This document shows, piece by piece, positions 16,251 through 25,231 of a DNA stretch of 64,000 nt; position 1 is the stretch's first letter, and each line of letters opens with the position of its first letter. The DNA comes from Carpediemonas membranifera. Its lineage: Eukaryota; Fornicata. The notes beneath the pieces are model-generated. The model searched no databases, was not told where the DNA came from, and was given only the letters and a program-made list of their open reading frames with translations. Both the position numbers and the translations under genes were made by a program. The stretch spans positions 682,001-746,000 of the forward strand of contig JAHDYR010000025.1 of the NCBI GenBank assembly GCA_019828565.1, given 5' to 3'.

Positions 16251-18737
16251 ATGGATGACGTTGTTGTTCCGAAAGGATACGAGCTTGTATTGAACGGTTT
16301 GCAGCAAAGCAAGAGCCGGGTGTCCAAGAAGGACGACGAGGCGCCCGAACTCGAATCGAAGACCGAGAAACAGCGCATCTCTTTCCAAGCCAAGCAATTC
16401 ACCAACCTTTTGGACCAGCAAGAGAAAAAGAAGAACAAGCGCGCCGAGAAACGAAAGGCAGCGCCCACAGACGCCCCCAAGCGGGCCCCCTCGATCCTCC
16501 CCTCCTCGCTCAGCTCCATGGACTGGGCGGCCTGGGGATCCATCCCAGACCCCGGCATGGATCTATCAGGCCGCAACAAGGTCATCAAGCAGCGCAGGGA
16601 GGAGCAACACCAGGAGCTGTCTGCCGTGCCCGACTCGGTGATCGAATGGGCCGCCGCCAGTGCGGTCGCCGAGGACGTGCGGGTTGAGGAGAGGCCCACG
16701 GACAAGGTGGAGGAGGCAGACCTGCTGAAGTTGGGGAGGGACGACCCGACGAGGTGGAATGGGCTCGCCCGGCTGTATAACCGGCAAGGGAAGAAGAAGA
16801 AGGCCCAGGAGATAGTGAGAGAAGGCTTGCAGCCTTCTTCCATAAGTCCCGGCTTGCTCTCTCTTGCGGCCGAGATTCTCCCCCCGGCAGAGGCGACTAA
16901 GGCCCTCGCCCGAGTCTGCACGCCCGACGGCGATTGCTACAACCGCCCTGACCTCAAGTTAGACGCCCTTGTATGGTCCTCGTGGATCAGCATCCAGCCC
17001 ACCGACGAGGACAAGCTCAGCTGGTGCCGCAGTCTGCTGGACGGTGGCAACGACGTGCAGACCCCCGAACTGTGGACGACGGCCGTCGAGGTGACAGCGC
17101 GCTGTGGGAAGCCGCTCGACTGGGTTCAGAAGGGACTCCAGGCCTACGGGTCCGACTCAGGCCTGTGGAAGGCATACACGGCCGCACAGGCAGTGCTCGG
17201 GCAGGTGGGGGTCGACGAGGCGGCCACGGCTGTGATGGAACGGTGCAGGCTGCGGGGGAGGGCCCTGGTCGAGTCGACGAAGGCTGTTGTCGGTGGCCTG
17301 GGCGATGCTGCGGTGTCCCAGTACACAGAGATGATCGGGGATTGGAAACCCATGGAGATTGACGAGATCGTGGAGATAATCAAATCCCTTACCCCGCCTG
17401 TCATCAGGGCGTGGCTCGCTGCCTGCCCGTTGACCTCCATTGACCGTAAGAAGGCGAACAAGCTCGCGGAGACGCTTGCGTCAGTTGAGCCGAATGGTCG
17501 TGTCACAGCCTTCGCCGTCAGGGTCTTGCTCTTGTCCGATACAGCTGGACTGGAGAGGCTTGTCGAGGAGGCTCAGTTCGATGAAGCAAACATGGCTCTG
17601 CTGCTCTCACAGCCCATCGCCCAGGACAGTGTCCAGTTTATGTTTAGATGCACTTCTGATCCAGAAAAAAGATCGAATATCATGGATTCGATCGGGGGGT
17701 ACGGTCCAAAGGACCAGGTTGCCCTCCGTCTGCTGGACGCGGTGTGGGGCGACCGTCAAGGCCGCATTCCAGTTTCATCCAACAGCCCCGAGTCATTCGC
17801 AGGGATCGAACTCACGCCAGGGCAGGTCGACCGGCTGATCGGCCTCATTCCGGCGGCCATGGAGTACCCTGCTGTCCTCGCCGACCTTATGATGGCCGCG
17901 CTCGCCTGTGCGCCAGTTCCTGGACTGACGAGGTTCGAGGAGAGGCTCATCGAGCAGGCCAAGCATGCCTCGCTCAAGAAATCTCGGCCTGCCGTCCTCG
18001 CGGCACTCATCGCCGAGCGGTGCCACGGTTATGAGCAGATGGTCGTTGACCGGTGGACCGCAATTGTCAAGTCAAATATGGACACGATCAGCGGTCTTGC
18101 AGTCGCGCAGTTTATAGCCAGAGCACCCGACGGGCCAGCCCTGGCGGTTCTCAAAGAGATACTGACCGTCACCGCAAAGTTTGACAACGTGACAAGTGCA
18201 CTCCTCGTGGACGCTATTCTGCGGCTCAACTTGGGCTCCAACAGCGCCCGCAAGCTGGCCGAGTCCATGGAGGACTCCGCGCTTGCTGCGGTTGTCCGGG
18301 AAAGGCTTAGCATGTCTTGTAAGTTGTCGCCATTCGACAAGCGTCTGTCGATAGAAGAGGTATTTAAGGATTATTTGAAGGAGTTTAAGAAGAAGCCGGG
18401 TGAGCAGCCTGCATGGATTGATGCTGATTTCGTTGTCACCCTGATTTACCATATTTCGCGTTCGCGCAACCACAAAAGAGCAAAGGGATTTGCTGCTCTC
18501 GGCCTTCAGCTTCTCCGCGCCCTTCAGGACACAGACCCCTCCCGCCTCCTCGACTGTGCCGACCTCGTGTCCCTAGACGAGAAGAACCCCGAGTCACCCT
18601 CGGTCATCACCAAGTATCATTGCACCGGCCAGTACTTCGGCGTCGAGCTTGCCCGCCATCTGGTGAGCAGGGACCGGCGAGCGGTGGACGTGGCCGCGGT
18701 TGTAGCGGCGACGAGGGTGGCAATCATGGGTCAGTGA
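16251..18737 (+). CDS. PRPF6: Prp6-like U5/tri-snRNP splicing factor (HAT/TPR repeats)
   Basis: 828 residues (human PRPF6 941). The N-terminal part matches the PRP1/Prp6 N-terminal signature: a charged helix, then MDWAAWGSIPDPGMDLSGRN, a basic stretch and ELSAVPDSVI, aligning with W-L-S-I-P...GD...RNKRQR...L-x-P-V-P-D-S. From ~160 on are HAT/TPR-type helical pairs, beginning DDPTRWNGLARLYNRQGKKK. The remaining repeats are divergent. Prp6 bridges U5 and U4/U6 in the tri-snRNP. The start chosen is ATG 16251 (MDDVVVPKGYEL); the frame is open upstream without homology. Immediately downstream lies the RCC1-family 5' cassette. Confidence 0.8.
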   Translation: MDDVVVPKGYELVLNGLQQSKSRVSKKDDEAPELESKTEKQRISFQAKQFTNLLDQQEKKKNKRAEKRKAAPTDAPKRAPSILPSSLSSMDWAAWGSIPDPGMDLSGRNKVIKQRREEQHQELSAVPDSVIEWAAASAVAEDVRVEERPTDKVEEADLLKLGRDDPTRWNGLARLYNRQGKKKKAQEIVREGLQPSSISPGLLSLAAEILPPAEATKALARVCTPDGDCYNRPDLKLDALVWSSWISIQPTDEDKLSWCRSLLDGGNDVQTPELWTTAVEVTARCGKPLDWVQKGLQAYGSDSGLWKAYTAAQAVLGQVGVDEAATAVMERCRLRGRALVESTKAVVGGLGDAAVSQYTEMIGDWKPMEIDEIVEIIKSLTPPVIRAWLAACPLTSIDRKKANKLAETLASVEPNGRVTAFAVRVLLLSDTAGLERLVEEAQFDEANMALLLSQPIAQDSVQFMFRCTSDPEKRSNIMDSIGGYGPKDQVALRLLDAVWGDRQGRIPVSSNSPESFAGIELTPGQVDRLIGLIPAAMEYPAVLADLMMAALACAPVPGLTRFEERLIEQAKHASLKKSRPAVLAALIAERCHGYEQMVVDRWTAIVKSNMDTISGLAVAQFIARAPDGPALAVLKEILTVTAKFDNVTSALLVDAILRLNLGSNSARKLAESMEDSALAAVVRERLSMSCKLSPFDKRLSIEEVFKDYLKEFKKKPGEQPAWIDADFVVTLIYHISRSRNHKRAKGFAALGLQLLRALQDTDPSRLLDCADLVSLDEKNPESPSVITKYHCTGQYFGVELARHLVSRDRRAVDVAAVVAATRVAIMGQ

Positions 18738-18740
18738 CGC

Positions 18741-18982
18741 GATGCGTACGGGCTTGGCGGCCTGGACCGGCAGTAATCTGGATAAATACGTAAATTTGCA
18801 ATGTCTGGAAAGATGGTTTGGACTTGGTGTGCGTTGCGTCATGACTGATGCACCAGGAGCCCCGCTCCGGTCTCCCGGTACTACAACGGCCGGTTCATAC
18901 GGGGATAGGTCGCACTGTCTCTGGCCGGGGCACAGTTTCCCTGCCAGCCATGAGGCCTGGTGCATGGGGTACGGCGGGGTGC
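18741..18982 (+). repeat. Dispersed RCC1-family 5' flank cassette
   Basis: About 240 bp is nearly identical to the reverse complement of 61425-61664, the 5' flank of the intact RCC1 paralogue there. Its last ~65 bp also match the flanks of tandem copies 2 (from 33367) and 3 (from 38819). It is the original 5' flank of the RCC1 copy at 28027, now cut off by two retrotransposons. The final five bases GGTGC are the target-site duplication of the first element. Confidence 0.88.
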
Positions 18983-19076
18983 TGTCATGACGACCTCATT
19001 TAATGATCAGTCTTATTTGGTCAATGATCTCAAACCTGCTTCTAAATTTCACTCTCTCAATTGTTTGGGTACCACA
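18983..19076 (+). repeat. 5' LTR of retrotransposon A
   Basis: 94 bp, starts TGTCATGACG and ends GGTACCACA; identical to 23234-23327. Unusually short for a Ty3/gypsy LTR. Confidence 0.97.
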
Positions 19077-19087
19077 GTAATTACTGC

Positions 19088-22000
19088 ATGCATTTACCTG
19101 AAACAAAACTCAACAACGCCCCGTTCCTGCGAAAGGCCACCACCAAGTCGTGGTATACTTTCCGTCAAGACTACGAGCAGTATGCTGCCCGTGAAGCCGA
19201 TCCGATCGTTGCCTTTGACCTAATCGAAACGCAGGTCCTAGAGGTTCTTAAGATCCGAATCCCTGAACTTGAGGGGTTCCTTGAGTACGCTAATGAAACG
19301 CCGGATGAAGAGCCGGCCGATACCTCTGAACTCAACGAGGCCTTTATCACCATGGTAGACGAGCTGATGCAGCCTCTGGATGAGGTGGACGCTTTAGATC
19401 GCTTTAAGGACTTGTCGTGCGGCTCTGAGGGTAACCTCATTGACAACATGGCCGCGTATGCCCTGGCGTATAAGCGTCAAGTTCGTAACTGTTGTAAGGT
19501 TCGGCCCACGGAGAAGCTCATCGTCGATGCCTTTGTTGCTGGCATCAGGTACGGTCGCTTGAAGGAGCGAGTGAATGCTAAGAAGGCGAAGACGCTTGAC
19601 GAGACGATCGCCGAGGCATTCATCCAGGCCACGGAAGCAGAGAAGGCTCGCAGAGAGCACCAGCGTGTGGAGCGAGAGAGTGCGACCTCCGCAACGATGA
19701 CTAAGGCTAAGGAGAAGTCGGAAACTGCTTGTGAGTACTGCCAGCGCAAGGGTCACACTGCTGATACGTGTTGGAAGCGTAAGCGTGACGAGCGTGAGGG
19801 AGTAAAGGGGCAGAAGTACGTTCATCTTAATGCTTTGGTCGCGGAGGACCGCGACAACAGACCCATTGGCGAGGTGGGCATCCTGGGGAGAGTGTTGGCG
19901 TTCCTTTATGACACAGGGGCCTCTGCCGACTTTATATCCCAATCCCTCGTCAAAGAGCTCGGCCTAGTCGTCGAGCCCGACCATGCTAAGGTTAAGCTGG
20001 CCACTGGTACGATTTACAACTCACCCGGCATTGTTAAGTTGAGTGCAGATTTTGGAGTGTTGCCATCTACTGGGCGGAGAACTCAAGCTGCTCTCAATTT
20101 GCGGGTGCTACCCGGGCTGAAGCCGACATTAGTTATGGGAATATCGACATTAAGTGCGTTGGGGCTAATCACGATCGTCAAGCCGACGATGGAGAATTCT
20201 GGAGAGCCACACTTCGCGGAGCTTGATGAAGATGAAGTAGACGAGACGTTATTTACCCTTGCTGAAGCGGAGCACGAACTACAGATACGTAGCTTCCCTG
20301 AAGAGACTAATACCATCCTAAGCAAGTACAAAGACGTTCTCGGCGACATTTCGCAGCCAGCAGACGTTCCACCCTTCGAACTGGTTCTTACAAACCAGAA
20401 GGTTATCAACATCCCTCCATACCACGTCTCGGCTGAAGAAAGAGAGGATATGCAGCGCCAGACGGCGCAGCTGGAGGATCTGAATGTGATTGAGGAGTCT
20501 ACGAGCAACTATAACAATCCTACGGTGCTTGTATGGAAGCGCGATCGCACCCGCAGGCTCTGCTTGGACTTTCGGCGCCTTAACGACGCGACGGAGGACT
20601 TCGATCACGACCTCCCTATCATTGACGATCTGGTAGCAAGACTAGAGGGTAAGACCCTCTTCGCTAAGCTGGACCTAAGCAAGGCCTTTCACCAGATTCC
20701 TATGACCAAGAGCTCACGCAGACTAACGGCGTTTACAGTTGGGAAGCGTAAGTACCAGTACAAGCGTTTAGCTTTCGGACTCAAAGGGGCCGCAGCCTTC
20801 TGTCAGAAGACCCTCGAATCCGTACTAGGCGATGCACTGTGGACACGGTGTCTCGCATATGTAGACGACATAGTAATATTCGGAGAGAACCAGAGAGAGT
20901 ACCTCGACAATCTGGACTATGTCTTGAGAAAGCTCAACTCGGCCAAGTTGAAGCTGAATCTGTCCAAGTCTGAGTTCGGACTGACAGAAATAGAATACTT
21001 GGGCTGGCTTGTGAATGGCGACGGCAAGCGAATCGCGCCTGACCGCCTAGAAGGCATCGACCGCCTAACCAGCCCGAGAGATGTTGCCGGAGTCAGAACC
21101 TTACTCGGGTTCACGAACTATTTTAGCCATATGATTCCGAACTACGGCAATATGATGGAGCCAGTCCTGGCTCTGACGAGAGCCAAGGAAGAGTTCCGTT
21201 GGGAGAAGGCCCAACAAGATGCCCTAGTCGACATCAAAGCGACCCTATCTCAGAACAACATGTTAAGTCACCCCAAGCGTGGCTGCCAATTAATCCTACA
21301 AACCGACGCGAGTGACTACGCTGTCGGGGCAGTTTTGTTACAGATCGAAGACGGGGAGGAGCGTCCGATTGCTTTCTATTCCAAGACACTATCGGATGTT
21401 CAAAGAAGGTGGAGCACCTATGAAAAGGAAGGCTTCGGCATTTATTACGCTATGATCAAGGCCGAGCGGTTCCTAGTAGGCAGGCCGTTTACTGTGAGAA
21501 CGGACCACCGGAATTTGCTGTATATCGCGACAAGCACGAACGCTAAGGTAACTAGATGGCGCATGGCACTGGAAAGGTTCGACTATTCCGTCGTACACGT
21601 GCCTGGTCAAGCGAACGGTGCTGCCGACGCGCTATCTCGCCTATGCGGTGCAACAGTCGAGGCAGATGATCACGCCACGTGGATCTCCGAGGTTCACGGA
21701 GGCATACACGGCCATCTCGGAGCGAGAGCGACGGTGAACAAGCTTATATCGCTCGGTAGGAGGTGGAGGGGCATGTATAAGGACGCAGAGGAGTTTGTCC
21801 AGTCGTGTCCTGTGTGCCAGGTCACGCGCAAGACGGCCAAGCCCGTCCAACACTTGTGCCACCGTACGGCAGGTCGCCTGCCGTTTGATGTCGTGCAGGT
21901 AGACACGATCGGACCCATCGCGGAGAGCGAGGGTCTGCGGTACGTGTGCGTGTTAATTGACACGTACTCGAAGCTAACTATGCTGGTCCCCACGCGTTCG

Positions 22001-22924
22001 ACGGACGCAGATGCCGCGGCAGGGGCAATTTTGGCCTGGGTGGGTCACTACGGAATTCCCCGGGTGATTCACAGCGACGGGGGCAGCCAGTATAGAAATA
22101 AGCTGATTGACGCTCTAATGGAAAGGCTCGGGTCGCAACATCACGTCGGCACGCCTTACCGCCCGGGTTCTCAAGGAATAGTTGAGAGGGTCAACGCCGA
22201 GGTTAAGAGGCATCTAGAGACGCTAATGCTCGATCTGCAGGAGTTTAGATGGACGCGGCTACTACCTTTGGCTCAGTACATCATTAATTCAACATCTGTG
22301 GCCAGGACAGGCCTATCGCCACTGAATTTGCTTTATAACCAAGACGTGGTCGTAAGACCAGAAGAGATCATGAGCAATGAGAGCAAGATGCCATTTGAGG
22401 CCTTCAAGCGCAGCCTAGAACTACAGAGAGTCATCCAAGACCAGGCGCTGCAACAACAAACACCATCAGAAGCATCACACGTGGCCCTATCGAACAAGCC
22501 AGTGCTGGTAACGACCACTGTCGGCCGCCGCACGAAGCTGGCTGGGCCAATGTGGTGCCAGGGACCCGCAGAGTCGCCGAACGTTTACTACGTGGAGAAC
22601 CTGACGACAGGCGTAGTGGCTAAGGTCCATGCCGAGCGTCTAAGACATTTTGAGTCTGACGCGACAAGGGCTGAGTTGACACGGCTCGCGGCCCAGAGAG
22701 TTGACGAATATGTCGTAGAAGCGATCGACTCTCACAAATTTGAGGACGGCGTCCTTCACCTACATGTGCTGTGGGAGGGGTACCTCGAGGAAGAGGCGAC
22801 ATGGGAACGCTTCAACGCCGACCTTGATGAACTTAGGGCGTTTGAGGAGTACCTCGCAGACAAACCGAGTTTGCGCAGAAAACTCCGAGGTCAAAGGAAA
22901 TTAGCTTCCTATAGGCAGCGCTAA
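19088..22924 (+). CDS. Gag-pol polyprotein of retrotransposon A
   Basis: 1,278 residues from the first ATG after the 5' LTR. Order: helical gag region, one CCHC zinc knuckle (CEYCQRKGHTADTC), aspartic protease (LYDTGASADFIS), reverse transcriptase (LAYVDDIVIF), RNase H (LQTDASDYAVGAVL), integrase with an HHCC zinc domain (HGHLGARATV... CPVC) and DDE core (VDTIGP, HSDGGSQY), and a terminal chromodomain (YVVEAID... LWEGYLEEEATWERF). Gag and pol are fused in one frame, as in Tf1-type chromoviruses. The chromodomain presumably steers integration to marked chromatin. No internal stop or frameshift was seen. Confidence 0.97.
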   Translation: MHLPETKLNNAPFLRKATTKSWYTFRQDYEQYAAREADPIVAFDLIETQVLEVLKIRIPELEGFLEYANETPDEEPADTSELNEAFITMVDELMQPLDEVDALDRFKDLSCGSEGNLIDNMAAYALAYKRQVRNCCKVRPTEKLIVDAFVAGIRYGRLKERVNAKKAKTLDETIAEAFIQATEAEKARREHQRVERESATSATMTKAKEKSETACEYCQRKGHTADTCWKRKRDEREGVKGQKYVHLNALVAEDRDNRPIGEVGILGRVLAFLYDTGASADFISQSLVKELGLVVEPDHAKVKLATGTIYNSPGIVKLSADFGVLPSTGRRTQAALNLRVLPGLKPTLVMGISTLSALGLITIVKPTMENSGEPHFAELDEDEVDETLFTLAEAEHELQIRSFPEETNTILSKYKDVLGDISQPADVPPFELVLTNQKVINIPPYHVSAEEREDMQRQTAQLEDLNVIEESTSNYNNPTVLVWKRDRTRRLCLDFRRLNDATEDFDHDLPIIDDLVARLEGKTLFAKLDLSKAFHQIPMTKSSRRLTAFTVGKRKYQYKRLAFGLKGAAAFCQKTLESVLGDALWTRCLAYVDDIVIFGENQREYLDNLDYVLRKLNSAKLKLNLSKSEFGLTEIEYLGWLVNGDGKRIAPDRLEGIDRLTSPRDVAGVRTLLGFTNYFSHMIPNYGNMMEPVLALTRAKEEFRWEKAQQDALVDIKATLSQNNMLSHPKRGCQLILQTDASDYAVGAVLLQIEDGEERPIAFYSKTLSDVQRRWSTYEKEGFGIYYAMIKAERFLVGRPFTVRTDHRNLLYIATSTNAKVTRWRMALERFDYSVVHVPGQANGAADALSRLCGATVEADDHATWISEVHGGIHGHLGARATVNKLISLGRRWRGMYKDAEEFVQSCPVCQVTRKTAKPVQHLCHRTAGRLPFDVVQVDTIGPIAESEGLRYVCVLIDTYSKLTMLVPTRSTDADAAAGAILAWVGHYGIPRVIHSDGGSQYRNKLIDALMERLGSQHHVGTPYRPGSQGIVERVNAEVKRHLETLMLDLQEFRWTRLLPLAQYIINSTSVARTGLSPLNLLYNQDVVVRPEEIMSNESKMPFEAFKRSLELQRVIQDQALQQQTPSEASHVALSNKPVLVTTTVGRRTKLAGPMWCQGPAESPNVYYVENLTTGVVAKVHAERLRHFESDATRAELTRLAAQRVDEYVVEAIDSHKFEDGVLHLHVLWEGYLEEEATWERFNADLDELRAFEEYLADKPSLRRKLRGQRKLASYRQR

Positions 22925-23233
22925 TAACCAACGGCTCATCAAAAAGCCATTTTGGGGTTTTGCCCAGTTGGTGACCGCAGCCTAGGGGGGGAAGAGCAGA
23001 ACGTTGGAATCTAGTTACTGATATTGGTTATTTCTTATGTTCTACACCATTCTGTCCGCTATTTGTTCGTTTAGAACAGCGTTCTTCAGACTATTGTGCT
23101 CAATTGCGTTTTTGACTTCACTGGAGTCGGTCTGGCGGGTTTTGCATTTCGCCGGACTTGAACCGTTAGAATTTTTGCTGACGGTTGGGAGGCACGTTTG
23201 AGCTTGTGGACGGTTTGGGATCATGGGGGGAAG
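22925..23233 (+). other. 3' untranslated region of retrotransposon A
   Basis: About 310 bp between the polyprotein stop and the 3' LTR. No gene is visible. It ends in the purine run GGGGGGAAG directly before the LTR, the likely plus-strand primer site. Confidence 0.7.
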
Positions 23234-23327
23234 TGTCATGACGACCTCATTTAATGATCAGTCTTATTTGGTCAATGATCTCAAACCTGCTTCTAAATTT
23301 CACTCTCTCAATTGTTTGGGTACCACA
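23234..23327 (+). repeat. 3' LTR of retrotransposon A
   Basis: 94 bp, identical to 18983-19076; followed by the GGTGC duplication. Confidence 0.97.
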
Positions 23328-23342
23328 GGTGCGTGTCCGACT

Positions 23343-23434
23343 TGTGCTATTGAAGGGTCAAACAATGTGTTTACTGAGGAGGTTTAGACCCGTGGTGGTG
23401 TAAATGGTCCAAACTAGGGGATTTGAATGCATCA
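23343..23434 (-). repeat. 3' LTR of retrotransposon B
   Basis: 92 bp, identical to 27898-27989. On the plus strand it begins TGTGCTATTG and ends GAATGCATCA. Confidence 0.97.
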
Positions 23435-23460
23435 CTACCCCCCCTCCTTCAATGCGATGT

Positions 23461-25230
23461 CTAATCCTGCCGAGTGCCATTTGATTGGCGGGCCGACATT
23501 CTGAGCTTCAAATCATCAAACCGCTTCATGGCTTCCTCTAGGGGTGTATTCACCTGCAGGTACTGCTGAAGTATCGCATTGCCTCTCATATCCTCGTCTG
23601 TTGGGTTTCTCCACGTGTCGTCTGCTGGTTCGTATCCTAACCAGCGCACCTTCACCTCTGGCGTCTTCATCACGTCCTTCTTGATCCTGTGCGTGACGAT
23701 CTCTTTGATATACGTGTGCATACGGTCCTTGGCGCATTCTGCCTTCGCCTTCTCCTCATCCCAGTCGCCTTCTGCGAGCTTCAGATGCTTCACGTGCTTC
23801 TTATACGTCTTGTTCGTCTCGGGGTCCCTTATCACGAACGAGCTGGCGTTTCCAGGTGCCTTCTTGACCACCTGAAGTGGGCCTCTCCATCGTAGCTGGT
23901 ACTTCCCTCTCTGTTCTGCATCCCTGTCGACCATGACCCACGCCTTGGCTGTGATACGGGTCGGTGTCCTCTTGTTGTGCTTGTCCTGTCTGGCCTTGGC
24001 CGCGTCGTACGTCTTCTTCGCCGCGTCCCTGCGCTGTTGAGCTCTCATCTTCTCGTTCCGGACCATCTTGTCAATGACGTCCGTAACGTCGGCTCTCTCC
24101 TGGTTCGACAGTGTCATCTTCCCTTCCCGCTCTGTGGACACCACTAGCTTCCAGGGTGACGTGCCTGTCGTGGCAGATCTAGCCTGGTTGATGATGTTCT
24201 GAACCGCTGGCAGTAGGCCCATCCATTGCTTCGTGCCGCGCTGATGCATCTCGTCCCTGAGGTGGCGGTTCACTTCGCGATTCCTGCGCTCAACGATCCC
24301 ATTCTCCTCGTGATGGTATGGGGTGGTCGTCTTCGCGCCCCCGCCTAGCTCTGCCGCGAACGACTTGAACTCCTTCGAGTCGAACTGCCGTCCGCTATCG
24401 GTCACCCACTCGACCGGGGGCGGGAAGTGTGTGAGGTATCTTTCCCTGATTGCTCTGATGGTGGCGGCGGAGGTCACCGTCTTCAGTGGGCACAGGGTGA
24501 CCCACCTCGTCGACTCCTCCACCAGCACCAGGATGTACCGGTAACCCTGGTCTGCCTCTGCCATGTTGATGGTGTCGGCGAACACGCGACTGAACGGCGA
24601 CGCTGGCATGCGCAGCTGCTCCTGATATTGCTCGCGTGACCGGTGTTCGGCGTTCTTCTGGCACACGGGGCACTCCTTAACCATCCTCTGGACGTCCGTG
24701 TCCGCAGTGTCCCAGCGCAATCCCTTATCCTCGAGCTTCCACAGCGTCTGGTCAACCCCGTGGTGACCGGTGCCAGGTCCGTGAACGGACTTGAAGCGTG
24801 GCAGCTTCTGGGACTCGGGTATGGCCGGGAACGTGCCCTCCTCTTCGGGCTCGGCGTCAAGGGTGTCGCCCTCGTCTGTCCCGGCTGCTTCCTCGGTGTC
24901 GCTTTCGTCTGCCTCGTCGCGCTCGCGGTCAGGCTGTCCTGCCGCCTCTTCGCGGAACCGAACTCTCGGCTCGTCGGCGGCGACTTCTTCCGACTCTTCC
25001 TCCGCTGCGTCGACTGCACACATCACGGACACGATCGCACCCTGCTGCTCTGGTGTCAGGCTCTCGGCTTCTGCGCGGGGCATTCTGGACAGGCCGTCCG
25101 CGACCGTATTAGACTTACCAGGCACGTGGGTGATGCTGAACTTGAGGTTGCCCAGCTCAAGTGCCCAGCGCTGCACCATGGGGTCGACGTTGCCCCACGT
25201 GTACACGAGGTTACGGTGGTCCGTGAACAT
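23461..25230 (-). CDS. Integrase-chromodomain portion of retrotransposon B pol
   Basis: Starts in the end of RNase H (MFTDHRNLVYTWG... HVPGKSNTVADGLSR), then an acidic linker, integrase HHCC zinc domain (GTGHHGVDQTL... CPVC), DDE core (FADTINMAEAD, WVTDSGRQFD, the E in ENGIVERR) and a C-terminal chromodomain (YIKEIVTHRI... RWLGYEPADDTWRNP). It is joined to the RT frame through a minus-one shift at a four-base homopolymer (25239-25242). One missing base in that run would explain the break. Confidence 0.93.
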   Translation of the reverse strand: MFTDHRNLVYTWGNVDPMVQRWALELGNLKFSITHVPGKSNTVADGLSRMPRAEAESLTPEQQGAIVSVMCAVDAAEEESEEVAADEPRVRFREEAAGQPDRERDEADESDTEEAAGTDEGDTLDAEPEEEGTFPAIPESQKLPRFKSVHGPGTGHHGVDQTLWKLEDKGLRWDTADTDVQRMVKECPVCQKNAEHRSREQYQEQLRMPASPFSRVFADTINMAEADQGYRYILVLVEESTRWVTLCPLKTVTSAATIRAIRERYLTHFPPPVEWVTDSGRQFDSKEFKSFAAELGGGAKTTTPYHHEENGIVERRNREVNRHLRDEMHQRGTKQWMGLLPAVQNIINQARSATTGTSPWKLVVSTEREGKMTLSNQERADVTDVIDKMVRNEKMRAQQRRDAAKKTYDAAKARQDKHNKRTPTRITAKAWVMVDRDAEQRGKYQLRWRGPLQVVKKAPGNASSFVIRDPETNKTYKKHVKHLKLAEGDWDEEKAKAECAKDRMHTYIKEIVTHRIKKDVMKTPEVKVRWLGYEPADDTWRNPTDEDMRGNAILQQYLQVNTPLEEAMKRFDDLKLRMSARQSNGTRQD

Positions 25231-25231
25231 C

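Larger units (their letters stand above)
18983..23327 (+). mobile_element. Ty3/gypsy chromodomain LTR retrotransposon A, complete
   Basis: A 4,345-bp element with identical 94-bp LTRs beginning TG and ending CA, flanked by the 5-bp duplication GGTGC (18978-18982 and 23328-23332). Removing it with one duplication restores the RCC1-flank sequence seen at 33421-33440 and 38873-38892. It has one uninterrupted gag-pol frame with a C-terminal chromodomain. A purine run (GGGGGGAAG) just before the 3' LTR is the polypurine tract. No TGG-type tRNA primer site follows the 5' LTR; instead GTAATTACT does. Identical LTRs and an intact frame indicate a recent, possibly still active copy. Confidence 0.97.
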
